This document shows, piece after piece, positions 9,455 through 17,918 of a DNA stretch of 64,000 nucleotides. Source of the stretch: Acidimicrobiaceae bacterium (GTDB taxonomy: Bacteria > Actinomycetota > Acidimicrobiia > Acidimicrobiales > Aldehydirespiratoraceae). The stretch lies in assembly GCA_009845995.1 (NCBI GenBank), contig VXYK01000035.1, positions 132,948 to 196,947 of the forward strand. Direction: 5' to 3'. The position numbers and the translations under genes are program-made. The first letter of the stretch is position 1. Each line of letters opens with the position of its first letter. The notes under the pieces are model-generated. The model was not told the origin of the DNA and did no database searches. It saw nothing but the letters and a program-made list of their open reading frames with translations.

Positions 9455-10294
9455 ATGTTCGCCTCTGTTGTTGACCGAGATGTTGTTGAAGTCTGCGGCC
9501 AGGACGCCTCGTCGTATCTGCAGGGCCAGATATCCCAAGATATTGACAGCATCGGCCCGAATGAGTCGGAGTGGTCGTTGATCCTGGCACCGACGGGGAA
9601 GCTCACGGCTTGGTTCCGTCTGCATCGCATCGCGGATGACCGGTTCTATATCGACGTCGAAGCCGGTTGGGCTGCGCCGCTCGTCGAACGGCTCGAACAA
9701 TTCAAACTCCGCACCGCGGTTGATTTCAGCATTCTCGATGGTTGGCGGATGCTCTCGTTGCGCACACAAACCACTGACGCGGAACCCGAGGAGAACGATC
9801 CCGCACTGACCGTTCCGACTCAAGCTGCGCTGACGGCGACGTTCCGCTGGCCCGGCTTTGCCGGCTCGGACCATCTCGATGTCGGACTGGCTGTTCCCAG
9901 CGGGATCGAAATCGACGACAGCGCATTCGAGAAGGCCCGGATCCGCGCCGCGGTGCCGAGGCTTGGCGTTGACATCGGCGACAACACCATCCCGGCGGAG
10001 GGTGGGGCAAACCTGATTGAGCAATCCGTGAGTTTCACGAAGGGTTGTTACACAGGTCAGGAGTTGGTGGCGCGGATCGACAGCCGCGGCGGAAACGTGC
10101 CCCGTCCACTGCGTGTTCTTATTGCTGAGGAGGCCCTTGAAGCGGGCGGGGTGGTGACCTTCGACGGTCGAGAATCAGGCGTGGTGACTTCGGCGGCAGC
10201 CAACGTGGGCCTGGCCGCGGTGATGCGCAAAGTAGAGCCGGGTTCTTTGGTCTCGGTCAACGGGGTCAAAGCAACGGTCCAAGCGCCGAGCTGA
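9455..10294 (+). CDS. ygfZ: YgfZ/GcvT-like folate-binding protein
   Basis: A 279-residue tetrahydrofolate-binding-fold protein of the YgfZ (COG0354) family, which supports Fe-S cluster assembly or repair. The family signature KGCYTGQE with its conserved Cys is at about residue 195, preceded by IPAEGGANLIE. The ATG lies 2 nt after the trpE stop; a longer open frame inside trpE is rejected. The link with trpE is probably just co-transcription. The stop runs straight into a degenerate repeat fragment. Confidence 0.9.
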   Translation: MFASVVDRDVVEVCGQDASSYLQGQISQDIDSIGPNESEWSLILAPTGKLTAWFRLHRIADDRFYIDVEAGWAAPLVERLEQFKLRTAVDFSILDGWRMLSLRTQTTDAEPEENDPALTVPTQAALTATFRWPGFAGSDHLDVGLAVPSGIEIDDSAFEKARIRAAVPRLGVDIGDNTIPAEGGANLIEQSVSFTKGCYTGQELVARIDSRGGNVPRPLRVLIAEEALEAGGVVTFDGRESGVVTSAAANVGLAAVMRKVEPGSLVSVNGVKATVQAPS

Positions 10295-10345
10295 GAGGCC
10301 CCGCGAATAGGCAGAACTGACCGCGCGCCCCGAATTGCCTTCTGA
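10295..10345 (+). repeat. degenerate end of the dispersed repeat
   Basis: GAGGCCCCGCGAATAGGCAG closely matches the left end of the full copy at 10708 (GAGGCCCCGCAAATTGGCAG), followed by a second CGCCCCGAATTGCC block. The core is missing. This looks like a decayed or solo terminal repeat. Confidence 0.55.
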
Positions 10346-10359
10346 GCGCCCAGCCAACG

Positions 10360-10365
10360 TAGAGT
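10360..10365 (+). promoter_or_regulatory. -10 element, leaderless promoter of the ABM gene
   Basis: TAGAGT, 6 nt, then ATG at 10372. Confidence 0.5.
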
Positions 10366-10371
10366 CGCGGC

Positions 10372-10677
10372 ATGTCCAAAGTTTCAGTAATCGCCAAACT
10401 TCCCCTCAAGCCCGGTACCAGAGATGAACTGGTTGACGCCTTCGAACCAATGCTGGAGAAGGTGAACCAGGAGGCCGGAACCGAGATCTACATTCTGTGC
10501 TCGGACCAGGCCGACGAGAATCTTGTCTGGGTTTACGAGCTCTACAGCGATTCTGATGCGATGGGAGCACACAGCTCATCAGAAACGATGGCTTCGCTGC
10601 TCGGTGTGGTCGGCGGACTGCTCGAAGGCGAACCCGGGTTTCACATCCTCACCCCGATAGCGGGCAAAGGACTGTGA
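10372..10677 (+). CDS. ABM-domain (quinol monooxygenase-like) protein
   Basis: A 101-residue dimeric ferredoxin-like alpha/beta-barrel protein of the antibiotic-biosynthesis-monooxygenase family. It has the typical N-terminal strand (VIAKLPLKPGTRDELVDAF), a central VWVYELYSDSDAMGAH strand-helix and a GEPGFHILTP end. Members range from quinol monooxygenases to unknown functions, and nothing here fixes a substrate. It is monocistronic, between a degenerate repeat and a full repeat copy. Confidence 0.85.
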   Translation: MSKVSVIAKLPLKPGTRDELVDAFEPMLEKVNQEAGTEIYILCSDQADENLVWVYELYSDSDAMGAHSSSETMASLLGVVGGLLEGEPGFHILTPIAGKGL

Positions 10678-10707
10678 TCGGACAGGTCCGCGACAACCGA
10701 TTCGCCC

Positions 10708-10861
10708 TAAGAGGCCCCGCAAATTGGCAGAGGATTTTCGGGCGCGAACGGCTTGATTTGCGGGGCCGTGGCCCGAGCGGCCCGGTGAGCGCAGCGAACC
10801 AAGAGCGGGGAACAACAGGCTGCAACTCGAAGGCTTGCCTGTTCACGCGCGCTCTCGCTTA
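10708..10861 (+). repeat. dispersed MITE-like repeat, full copy B
   Basis: About 150 bp and nearly identical to 35621-35770. The left end AAGAGGCCCCGCAAATTGGC and the inverted right end (CAAGCC...GCGCGCTCT) form imperfect terminal inverted repeats. An internal 12-bp perfect inverted repeat, GGCCCCGCAAAT (10713-10724) with ATTTGCGGGGCC (10756-10767), encloses a 31-nt loop. The shared core GGCCCGAGCGGCCCGGTGAGC follows. It encodes no protein I can support. It lies between the ABM gene and trpF. Confidence 0.85.
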
Positions 10862-10888
10862 ATGTCAGCGTGGGCACCTATGGGCCGC

Positions 10889-10894
10889 TAGCGT
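10889..10894 (+). promoter_or_regulatory. -10 element, leaderless promoter of trpFBA
   Basis: TAGCGT, 7 nt, then ATG at 10902. Confidence 0.55.
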
Positions 10895-10901
10895 CGGGTC
10901 C

Positions 10902-11573
10902 ATGTTCATCAAGATTTGCGGTATTACGAGCGAGGAAGACGCCCTGTTGGCGACCGCTCTCGGAGCGGACGCGGTGGGTTTCGTGTTTGCGCCGTCGTCG
11001 CGCCAGGTGGCTGTCGACCGGGCACGCGACATCGCTCGTCGGCTCCCGGCCGAGGTGCTGACGGTGGGGGTTTTCCGCAATGAACTTCCAGACCGGGTGG
11101 TGAACATCATCCATCGCGCAGGGTTGGGAGCGGCGCAACTGCACGGACACGAGTCGCCTGAACAATCACGGGAGGTCAGGAGTCGGGTACCGCGAATGAT
11201 CAAAGGGTTCTTTGCCATCGACCCCGGACTGTCCGATGTCGCGTCCTACAACGCGGATGTGGCGCTGATTGACTCGCCGACTCCCGGCGGCGGAGAAGTC
11301 TTCGACTGGAGTCTTGTTGAGAACGTGCCGCTCTCAGGCATACCCCTGCTGTTGGCCGGTGGTCTTGACGCCGACAATGTTCGCAGAGCGATACACAAGG
11401 TGGCTCCTTGGGGCGTCGATGTGTCCACCGGTGTGGAACGTGCTCCTGGCGAGAAGGACCCGGTCAAGATGCGGCGTTTCATCGATACCGCGCGGGCCGC
11501 GTTCACAGAGGTGCGCATGCGCGACCGGGTCGAGGTGCCCGATGTGCCCTACAACTGGGAGGACGATTTCTGA
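10902..11573 (+). CDS. trpF: phosphoribosylanthranilate isomerase
   Basis: A 223-residue (beta/alpha)8 enzyme of tryptophan synthesis. The N-terminal FIKICGIT holds the catalytic Cys; [15 protein letters not shown] and [11 protein letters not shown] carry the catalytic Asp and phosphate loop; [10 protein letters not shown] completes the site. A stand-alone TrpF is notable because several actinobacterial groups rely on bifunctional PriA. The stop shares a base with the trpB start. Confidence 0.95.
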   Translation: MFIKICGITSEEDALLATALGADAVGFVFAPSSRQVAVDRARDIARRLPAEVLTVGVFRNELPDRVVNIIHRAGLGAAQLHGHESPEQSREVRSRVPRMIKGFFAIDPGLSDVASYNADVALIDSPTPGGGEVFDWSLVENVPLSGIPLLLAGGLDADNVRRAIHKVAPWGVDVSTGVERAPGEKDPVKMRRFIDTARAAFTEVRMRDRVEVPDVPYNWEDDF

Positions 11574-12769
11574 TGTCCGCGGAAGCGTCAGACATTGTCG
11601 AAAGACCGCAGAACGCCATGGCAGACCCCAGCGCTGAAGGCCGCTTCGGCGAATTCGGCGGCATATACGTGCCCGAAACGCTGGTTCCGGCTTGCCAAGA
11701 ACTTGATCGCGCCTTCCGCTCTGCATGGGCAGATCCGGCGTTTCGGGACGAACTCAAGAATCTGTTGACGCATTACGCGGGTCGCCCGTCGCCGGTCACC
11801 CAGTGCGAGAATCTGAGCGAGGAGCTGGGCTGCAGGATTCTGCTCAAGCGCGAAGACCTCAACCACACCGGCAGCCACAAGATCAACAACGTCTTGGGCC
11901 AAGCTCTGTTGGCCAGACGCATGGGCAAGTCTCGTCTGGTGGCCGAGACCGGAGCGGGTCAGCACGGTGTCGCAACCGCGACGGCAGCGGCGCTGTTCGA
12001 TATGGAATGCGTTGTCTACATGGGGACCGTTGACATTGCTCGCCAAGAACTCAACGTCTTTCGCATGAAACTCCTCGGCAGCGAGGTACGGGCCGCGGAG
12101 TCGGGCTCCAAGACGTTGAAAGACGCGGTCAACGAGGCGATGCGCCACTGGGTGGCGGCGGTCGAGTCGACCCATTACTGCCTGGGTTCGGTGATGGGTC
12201 CCCATCCGTACCCTTGGATGGTGCGTGAGTTCCACCGCGTCATCGGTGATGAGGCCGCCGAACAGTGCGCCACTCTGCTTGGAGGCGGCTCGCCTGATGT
12301 GGTGGTCGCATGCGTTGGCGGCGGCTCGAACGCGGCGGGCATCTTCTCGGGTTTCGCAGACACGGAGGCCGCCTTGGTTGGTGTGGAACCAGCGGGTGGA
12401 GCTGCCGTGGGACGCGCCGTTCCAGGCATTGTCCACGGCTCGCATTCTTATCTCATGCAGGACGAATGGGGTCAGGTGCTTGAGGCGCAGTCGATCTCAG
12501 CAGGACTCGACTATCCCGGCATCGGCCCTGAGCACGCTCATCTGGCAGCGACCGGACGCGCGCGTTATGAACCGGTCACCGACGCGCAGGTAGTGGATGC
12601 GTTTCAGCTTCTGGCTCGCACGGAGGGGATCATCGCCGCCCTTGAATCGGCCCACGGTCTGGCCTGGATTGTGCAGGCACGCGAAGAGTTGGCGGGCAAG
12701 ACGGTGCTGTTGAACCTCAGTGGCCGCGGTGACAAGGATGTTGCGCAGATGATGGACGTGTTGGCGTGA
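11573..12769 (+). CDS. trpB: tryptophan synthase beta chain
   Basis: A 398-residue PLP enzyme that joins indole and serine. The Schiff-base lysine is in GSHKINN near residue 103, the catalytic Glu is in [11 protein letters not shown], and the PLP phosphate loop GGGSNAAG lies near residue 249. [15 protein letters not shown] is the standard TrpB1 N-terminus. The ATG overlaps the trpF stop (TGATG); the longer upstream frame is a shadow. Confidence 0.97.
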   Translation: MSAEASDIVERPQNAMADPSAEGRFGEFGGIYVPETLVPACQELDRAFRSAWADPAFRDELKNLLTHYAGRPSPVTQCENLSEELGCRILLKREDLNHTGSHKINNVLGQALLARRMGKSRLVAETGAGQHGVATATAAALFDMECVVYMGTVDIARQELNVFRMKLLGSEVRAAESGSKTLKDAVNEAMRHWVAAVESTHYCLGSVMGPHPYPWMVREFHRVIGDEAAEQCATLLGGGSPDVVVACVGGGSNAAGIFSGFADTEAALVGVEPAGGAAVGRAVPGIVHGSHSYLMQDEWGQVLEAQSISAGLDYPGIGPEHAHLAATGRARYEPVTDAQVVDAFQLLARTEGIIAALESAHGLAWIVQAREELAGKTVLLNLSGRGDKDVAQMMDVLA

Positions 12770-13548
12770 CGGGTGCACTTGAAGCGGCACTGCTGACGCG
12801 TCGCGAAACTGGGGGGAAGTGTCTCGTTCCGTATCTCACGGGTGGACTCGGGGAGCTTTGGCTCGAAACGATCCAGGCCGCAGCGGTCTCGGGCGCCGAC
12901 GCCATCGAGATCGGAATCCCCTTTTCCGACCCGGTGATGGACGGCCCGACGATCCAACTCGCCAACGACAAGGCCCTGGCTTCGGGAGTCACGCCGCAAC
13001 TGATTCTCGACCGGCTGCGGGGCTCCGATATCGGTGTTCCGACCGCGGTCATGACCTACGGCAACATCGCCTATCGGATGGGTTACCAACGTTTCGCCTC
13101 ATCGTTGGCGCAAAGCGGCGTGTCGGGTTGCATTCTCCCAGACATTCCGCTTGAGGAGGTGACCCCCTGGGCCGACGCAGCCGATGCCGCGGGGGTTGAA
13201 ACGGTTCTGTTGGCGGCGCCGACCACTCCCGACGAACGACTCGTGCGTATTGCCCAGCGTTCCAGCGGGTTTGTGTACGGCGTCGGGCTCCTCGGCATCA
13301 CCGGGGTTCGCGACCGGTTGGCAGACAGTGCCAAAGTCATCGCCAAGCGTCTCAAGGAGGTGACCGACCGGCCGGTGCTGGTGGGCGTTGGAGTGGGAAC
13401 CCCAACCCAGGCCGTCGAGGTGTGCGCGGAGGCCGACGGAGTGGTCGTGGGCTCTGCGATGGTGCAACGAATGCTTGATGGTGGGGGTCCGGAAGGTGTG
13501 GCCGAACTGATCGGTGAATTCCGATCAGCGCTCGACGAACACTATTGA
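12766..13548 (+). CDS. trpA: tryptophan synthase alpha chain
   Basis: A 260-residue (beta/alpha)8 enzyme that cleaves indole-glycerol phosphate. [12 protein letters not shown] carries the catalytic Glu, LPDIPLEE the catalytic Asp region, and VGVGVGTP the phosphate site. The GTG start overlaps the trpB stop (GTGA). A flavin disulfide reductase follows on the same strand. Confidence 0.96.
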   Translation: MTGALEAALLTRRETGGKCLVPYLTGGLGELWLETIQAAAVSGADAIEIGIPFSDPVMDGPTIQLANDKALASGVTPQLILDRLRGSDIGVPTAVMTYGNIAYRMGYQRFASSLAQSGVSGCILPDIPLEEVTPWADAADAAGVETVLLAAPTTPDERLVRIAQRSSGFVYGVGLLGITGVRDRLADSAKVIAKRLKEVTDRPVLVGVGVGTPTQAVEVCAEADGVVVGSAMVQRMLDGGGPEGVAELIGEFRSALDEHY

Positions 13549-13565
13549 TCTCAGAGAGGCCTCGA

Positions 13566-14939
13566 ATGGATCACGATCTGATCATCATCGGGGGCGGTGC
13601 CGGCGGTCTCAGCGCGGCACGGGCAGCTCGCTGGCAGGGCGCAGACGTGGCGTTGATCAGTGACGGGCCGCTGGGAGGCGACTGCACCTTCACTGGTTGC
13701 GTTCCGTCCAAGACCCTGATTGCCGCGGCCAAGGATGGTCTCAGCTTCGGCGACGCCATGACACGGGTCGCCGAGGCCGTCGAACGTGTCGCGGCAACTG
13801 AGACGCCTGAGGTGCTGCGCTCAAAAGGGGTGACTGTCATTGAGGGCCGGGCGAGACTGGCAACTCACGACACCGTTGTAGTGGGGGAACGGCGTGTCAC
13901 CGCGCCACGTCTCGTCATCGCCGCGGGAAGCAGTCCCCAGATTCCACAGGTCCCGGGTATCGAGACAGTTGAAACCTTGACCAACGAGGACATTTTCAGC
14001 CTCTCGGATGCTCCGGTCAGCTTGGGCATCATCGGAGGTGGACCGGTTGGTTGCGAGTTGGCCCAAGCCTTCGCGGGGTTCGGCGTCGAAGTGACCTTGT
14101 TCGAAGCGCAGGAGCGCCTGCTGACCGCCGAGGAACCGGCCGCTTCGGAGGTTGTGGCTCGAGTCCTGCGCTCAGCAGGTGTAGATGTTCGCCTGCCCAC
14201 AGCCATTGAGCGTGTCGAACCTGCCGGGCAGAGAGAGGGCAACGGGCGTTCGGTCACACTCGTGTCGGTTGACGGAACTCATCAAGTTGAACGTCTTCTG
14301 GTTGCGGTTGGCCGCGTTCCGAATTCCGCCGACATGGCACTGGAGGAGATCGGCGTGAAAATGGATGCTCGCGGATTCATCGAGGCGAATGACCGTCTCG
14401 AAACGAGCGTTCGCGGCGTTTTCGCGGTTGGCGATGTGACCGGGAAGCTGCCGTTCACGCATGCCGCCGACGAGATGGGCCGCCTTGCTGTCGGGAATGC
14501 ACTCGGCAAAGGGGTGCGCGGGAGATTCCGGACTCGCTGGGTGCCGTGGACGACCTTCACAACACCCGAAGTGGCCCGTGTTGGGATGACCGAGTCTGAA
14601 GCCGCGGCCCGCGGCGGTCGAGTGGCGGAGTTGCCGCTAGATGAGATGGATCGGGCGATCACCGACGGCGCCACGCAGGGTTTCATCAAGTTGATTGCAG
14701 GTCCGAGGCCTGTCACCAGAAACGCTTTCGGAGGCAAGGTTCTGGGGGCGACGATTGTGGCGCCCAGGGCCGGGGAGATGATCCACGAAGCGGCGTTGGC
14801 CATGCGCGCCGGTCTGTTCACCGGTCGGTTGGCTCAGACGGTGCACGCGTATCCGACTTGGTCATACGGCATCCAAAAGACCGCCGGCCAGTTCTTCGGA
14901 GAGATCGAGGGCCGCCGGGCCCGAGCGGCCCGGGCCTGA
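13566..14939 (+). CDS. FAD-dependent NAD(P)-disulfide oxidoreductase
   Basis: A 457-residue class I pyridine nucleotide-disulfide reductase related to lipoamide dehydrogenase and mercuric reductase. Seen: IIGGGAGGLSAA for FAD, the redox pair in GGDCTFTGCVPSK (C-x4-C), GIIGGGPVGCELAQ for NAD(P), GVFAVGDVTG for FAD and the active-site His in HAYPTWS. There is no N-terminal heavy-metal domain and no C-terminal Cys pair, so classical MerA is unlikely. The ATG at 13566 has AGAGAGG upstream; a TTG at 13545 overlapping the trpA stop is the alternative. Its last residues, an Arg/Ala tract, come from a repeat core. Confidence 0.88.
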   Translation: MDHDLIIIGGGAGGLSAARAARWQGADVALISDGPLGGDCTFTGCVPSKTLIAAAKDGLSFGDAMTRVAEAVERVAATETPEVLRSKGVTVIEGRARLATHDTVVVGERRVTAPRLVIAAGSSPQIPQVPGIETVETLTNEDIFSLSDAPVSLGIIGGGPVGCELAQAFAGFGVEVTLFEAQERLLTAEEPAASEVVARVLRSAGVDVRLPTAIERVEPAGQREGNGRSVTLVSVDGTHQVERLLVAVGRVPNSADMALEEIGVKMDARGFIEANDRLETSVRGVFAVGDVTGKLPFTHAADEMGRLAVGNALGKGVRGRFRTRWVPWTTFTTPEVARVGMTESEAAARGGRVAELPLDEMDRAITDGATQGFIKLIAGPRPVTRNAFGGKVLGATIVAPRAGEMIHEAALAMRAGLFTGRLAQTVHAYPTWSYGIQKTAGQFFGEIEGRRARAARA

Positions 14940-14940
14940 C
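14909..14940 (+). repeat. dispersed repeat core, fragment E
   Basis: GGGCCCGAGCGGCCCGGGCC matches the shared core GGCCCGAGCGGCCCGG. It encodes the last residues and stop of the flavin oxidoreductase. Confidence 0.5.
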
Positions 14941-14946
14941 AGGGCT

Positions 14947-15600
14947 TCAGGTGTTGCCGAGGCGCTGGCCCAGAGTGCCGGAAACACCGGGAAGTTGGGT
15001 CTGCACGCCGTAGTTCCCGCAGTGTTGGGTGAAACGCTCCATCACGATCTCTTCGGCTTCGTCCCAGTTGGTCGCCCGAAGACCCTCCAGGTGCCGGTTG
15101 TAGTACTGGTCAAAGACGATCACTTCGTTGCCTGCCGCCCGCAGAGCCTCGACATTGTGCGGCGCGTCGTCGATGTAGAGGTTGGCTTCCACTTCCGGCT
15201 TGGCGCCGAGGAAGCACAGATCGCGGTAGGGGATGTTGGACCTGTCCAGCCATTCAACCGTGTCGCCAGCGGCAACCTGATGGCCCCAGTTGACGTACAG
15301 ACGGTGTGTGATGATGCGAATCCACACTCCGGCATCGGACAGCCGCCACAACGCCTCGGCGGCTCCGTCGATCACCTCCAAGTCCCTGAACATTCGGCCT
15401 TCGGTGACTGCGTATCGGTGGTGGTCTTCGAAGTCGTCCGGACCGAATCCCCACTCTTCAAAGTTCCATCCTCGTTCCAGAGTCAACGACTCTTCAGATA
15501 TTTCGAGCCTTTCGGCGACAATCCGACGAAATCCGCGGGTGTGTTCCGCGCAAACGCCGTCGAGATCGACGCCGAGCACGAAGACTTCGGGCAAGGCCAA
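14947..15600 (-). CDS. HAD-family 5'-nucleotidase (NT5C-like)
   Basis: A 217-residue HAD phosphatase. GVDLDGVCAEH gives the D-x-D nucleophile motif near residue 11, IITHR the second motif, and YIDDAPHNVEAL the acidic third motif. This pattern fits the NT5C family of deoxyribonucleotide 5'-phosphatases; the exact substrate is not shown. The start is a TTG 3 nt after the SDR stop, so it is probably the last gene of an SDR-SDR-HAD operon. Confidence 0.75.
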   Translation of the reverse strand: MALPEVFVLGVDLDGVCAEHTRGFRRIVAERLEISEESLTLERGWNFEEWGFGPDDFEDHHRYAVTEGRMFRDLEVIDGAAEALWRLSDAGVWIRIITHRLYVNWGHQVAAGDTVEWLDRSNIPYRDLCFLGAKPEVEANLYIDDAPHNVEALRAAGNEVIVFDQYYNRHLEGLRATNWDEAEEIVMERFTQHCGNYGVQTQLPGVSGTLGQRLGNT

Positions 15601-15603
15601 GTC

Positions 15604-16395
15604 TCAGGTGGCGGTCATGCCGCTGTCGGCGTTGATGATGGCGCCGTGGATGTTGGCTGCTTCAGCCGACGCCAGGAAGGCGAATAGCGCGGCGATGTGT
15701 TCGGGTTTGTCCAGCGGACGGAAGGCCATTGATCGCTTCAGCAGTTTGAAGTCGGTGTTCTCGGCAAGTTGATAGTCCCGGTTCATCGGCGTGTCCGTTC
15801 CGCCCGGGGCGATGGCGTTGATGCGAATCGGCTCCTTGACGAATTCTGTAGCCAGGGCCCGGGTCATCTGCACCACTGCGCCCTTGGTTGCGCAGTAGGG
15901 CACCAGATACGCCGAACCCATGAAGGCCGCGTTGGAAGCGATGTTGATGATGTTGCCCTTGCTGGCGAGGATGTGGGGGAGTGCCGCCTGGCACATGAAG
16001 AACGTGCCGTCAACGTTGATGGCGAACATCTTTCGCCAGTCGTCGGTGGTCACGTCAATAGCGTGTTTCATCCAGGAGGTGGCAGCAATGTTGCCGAGCA
16101 CGTCAAGTCGCCCGTGTTGGGCCACGCACTCGGCGATGGCCGCGTGACATTCGGCCGGATCGGCTATGTCGATGACCCTGGTGTGCATCGCTCCGCCTGC
16201 CGCGGCGGCGTCGGCGACCTCGGTTGCGACTTCGTCGAGACCCTCGGCGTTGATGTCCATGCCGAAAACGGTTGCACCCTCAGAGGCGAGTCGCAGTGCG
16301 ATGCATCGGCCCATGCCGCTCGCGACTCCGGTAACGGCTGCGACTTTGCCCACGTAGCGATGATCTGTAAACGCGGTCTCTGATTGTTCAGACAC
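15604..16395 (-). CDS. SDR-family oxidoreductase
   Basis: A classical short-chain dehydrogenase of 263 residues. TGVASGMG (22-29) binds the dinucleotide, with Asp47 in GMDI suggesting NAD preference; catalytic Ser154, Tyr167 and Lys171 (YCATK) are intact. The substrate is unknown. It is clearly paralogous to the next gene upstream (shared GNIINIASNA, PYCATKGAVV and IRINAIAPGG). GTG start with AGGAGG upstream. Confidence 0.9.
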   Translation of the reverse strand: MSEQSETAFTDHRYVGKVAAVTGVASGMGRCIALRLASEGATVFGMDINAEGLDEVATEVADAAAAGGAMHTRVIDIADPAECHAAIAECVAQHGRLDVLGNIAATSWMKHAIDVTTDDWRKMFAINVDGTFFMCQAALPHILASKGNIINIASNAAFMGSAYLVPYCATKGAVVQMTRALATEFVKEPIRINAIAPGGTDTPMNRDYQLAENTDFKLLKRSMAFRPLDKPEHIAALFAFLASAEAANIHGAIINADSGMTAT

Positions 16396-16409
16396 TTGTG
16401 TTCCTCCTC

Positions 16410-17162
16410 CTACTCGGCGGTCAAGCCGCCGTCGGCGCTGACGATGCTGCCATGGATGTTGCCGGCCTCATCGCTGGCCAGGAATGCGAAGAGTGAGGCG
16501 ATCTGTTCGGGTTGGCTCGAGGGTCTGACGCCCGTGTAGCGCGCCATGAGGCTGTAGTCGGCATCCTCAAGCACCTTGAAATTGGCCGTTAGGGAGGTTT
16601 CAACGCCACCTGGGGCGATGGCGTTGATGCGGATCGGGTGCTTCACGAACTCCATGGCCAGGGCTTTGGTCATGTTGACGACGGCCCCCTTGGTGGCGCA
16701 GTAGGGGACCGTGAAGGCCTGCCCCATGAGTCCTGCATTCGAGGCGATATTGATGATGTTGCCTTCTCGCTCGATGATGTGGGGGAGAGCGGCCTGAGTC
16801 AGAAAGAACACTCCCTTGAGGTTTACATCGTTCATCAAGTCCCAGTCTTCTTCGGTGACTTGATGAACGTGGCGTTGGTTGGCGATCCCGGCGATGTTGC
16901 CGAGTATGTCGATTCCTCCGCATGCTTCCACGCAGGCTTGGGCGGCGGCGTGGCACTCGTCGACTGAGCGCACATCGGTGACCCTCGAGGACATCTTGCC
17001 GCCATCGGCAAGGATCTGGGCTTCTGTGGCGGCCAAGCCCTGTTCATCAATGTCGAGACCGAAGATGCAGGCCCCTTCCGCGGCGAGGCGTTGGGCTGTA
17101 GCTCGTCCGATTCCCGATGCCACTCCGGTGAGGAGTGCAACTTTGTTGTCGTATCGTTTCAC
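16410..17162 (-). CDS. SDR-family oxidoreductase
   Basis: A 250-residue classical SDR and tandem paralogue of the gene at 15604. TGVASGIG (12-19), an Asp after the second strand (FGLDID), Ser141, Tyr154 and Lys158 are all present. Two adjacent paralogues with intact sites suggest successive or parallel oxidations of related substrates; this is inference. The GTG start is supported by TACGAT 7 nt upstream. Confidence 0.9.
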   Translation of the reverse strand: MKRYDNKVALLTGVASGIGRATAQRLAAEGACIFGLDIDEQGLAATEAQILADGGKMSSRVTDVRSVDECHAAAQACVEACGGIDILGNIAGIANQRHVHQVTEEDWDLMNDVNLKGVFFLTQAALPHIIEREGNIINIASNAGLMGQAFTVPYCATKGAVVNMTKALAMEFVKHPIRINAIAPGGVETSLTANFKVLEDADYSLMARYTGVRPSSQPEQIASLFAFLASDEAGNIHGSIVSADGGLTAE

Positions 17163-17169
17163 GGCGCGG

Positions 17170-17175
17170 ATCGTA
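17170..17175 (-). promoter_or_regulatory. -10 element, leaderless promoter of the SDR operon
   Basis: On the minus strand TACGAT, 7 nt, GTG at 17162. Confidence 0.5.
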
Positions 17176-17208
17176 TCGGTCAGAGTGCCATCGAAGCCAG
17201 ACGGAGGC

Positions 17209-17214
17209 TACTGT
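17209..17214 (+). promoter_or_regulatory. -10 element, leaderless promoter of the thioesterase
   Basis: TACTGT, 8 nt, ATG at 17223. It is divergent from the SDR promoter at 17170-17175. Confidence 0.4.
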
Positions 17215-17222
17215 CTCGGAGA

Positions 17223-17918
17223 ATGCATGCTCCCCAACAAGACGATCTGTCTCCGCCTGATGAACTGAATCAGGCCGTCCGAGAGTTGATCGAGGTCGTT
17301 CGTACCGCCGATCTCGACGGGACGGATCTCACGGGCGCCATCGCGCAGATCCGCGAGTTGCGCGACGATCTGCGACCACGAGTCGTGCCGGGAATGAGAA
17401 TGCAGTCCGCTCTGGTCTATGAGATGCCAGCCACAGTGGACGTGCCCGAGGGTGAACCTGAGAAGTTGGCTCCGCCTGCGGCGTTCAGAGCGGAACATCC
17501 TTCGGACTTCTTTCCGTACAGCCCGCTGGTGGGTGTGCTGAACCCGATTTCGCCGCCAGCGACTATGAGAAGGGTCGCCGCCGACGAGCACTTCGAGATC
17601 CACGGTGAGGTGACATTCGGCGCCGCTTTCAACGGACCGCCCGATTGTGTTCATGGCGGCGTGATAGCGGCGTTGTTCGACGAACTGCTCGGGAGCGCCT
17701 GCGTGGTGAACGGCATCGGTGGCTACACCGGCACCCTGACCATCGTCTATCGCACGCCAACGCCTCTGGGCACGCCGTTGCAGATGAGGGGTTGGTTTGA
17801 CCGGAGCGAACGACGGAAAGTGTTTGCCAAGGGCACGCTGCACGCCGGCGACACTCTGTGTGCCCAAGCCGAGGGAATCTTCATCCAGTCCGAGAATCTT
17901 CGTAGCCCGAACCGCTAG
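17223..17918 (+). CDS. hotdog-fold (PaaI-like) thioesterase
   Basis: A 231-residue protein with a C-terminal hotdog domain: DCVHGGVIAALFDELLG is the HGG...D/E signature of PaaI-type acyl-CoA thioesterases, followed by TLTIVYRTPTPLGTPL. The N-terminal ~90 residues are helical and of unknown role. The ATG at 17223 is preferred over a longer frame that reads back into the SDR gene. Its TAG stop overlaps the stop of the convergent dehydrogenase in the palindrome CTAG. Confidence 0.85.
   Translation: MHAPQQDDLSPPDELNQAVRELIEVVRTADLDGTDLTGAIAQIRELRDDLRPRVVPGMRMQSALVYEMPATVDVPEGEPEKLAPPAAFRAEHPSDFFPYSPLVGVLNPISPPATMRRVAADEHFEIHGEVTFGAAFNGPPDCVHGGVIAALFDELLGSACVVNGIGGYTGTLTIVYRTPTPLGTPLQMRGWFDRSERRKVFAKGTLHAGDTLCAQAEGIFIQSENLRSPNR

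Noticed and set aside
10708..10861. Non-coding RNA gene
   Set aside because: The hairpins fit an RNA, but the second copy at 35621 and the terminal inverted repeats make a mobile repeat the simpler reading.
13566..14939. Mercuric reductase
   Set aside because: The redox pair is present, but the N-terminal metal domain and C-terminal Cys pair of MerA are missing and no mer genes are near.
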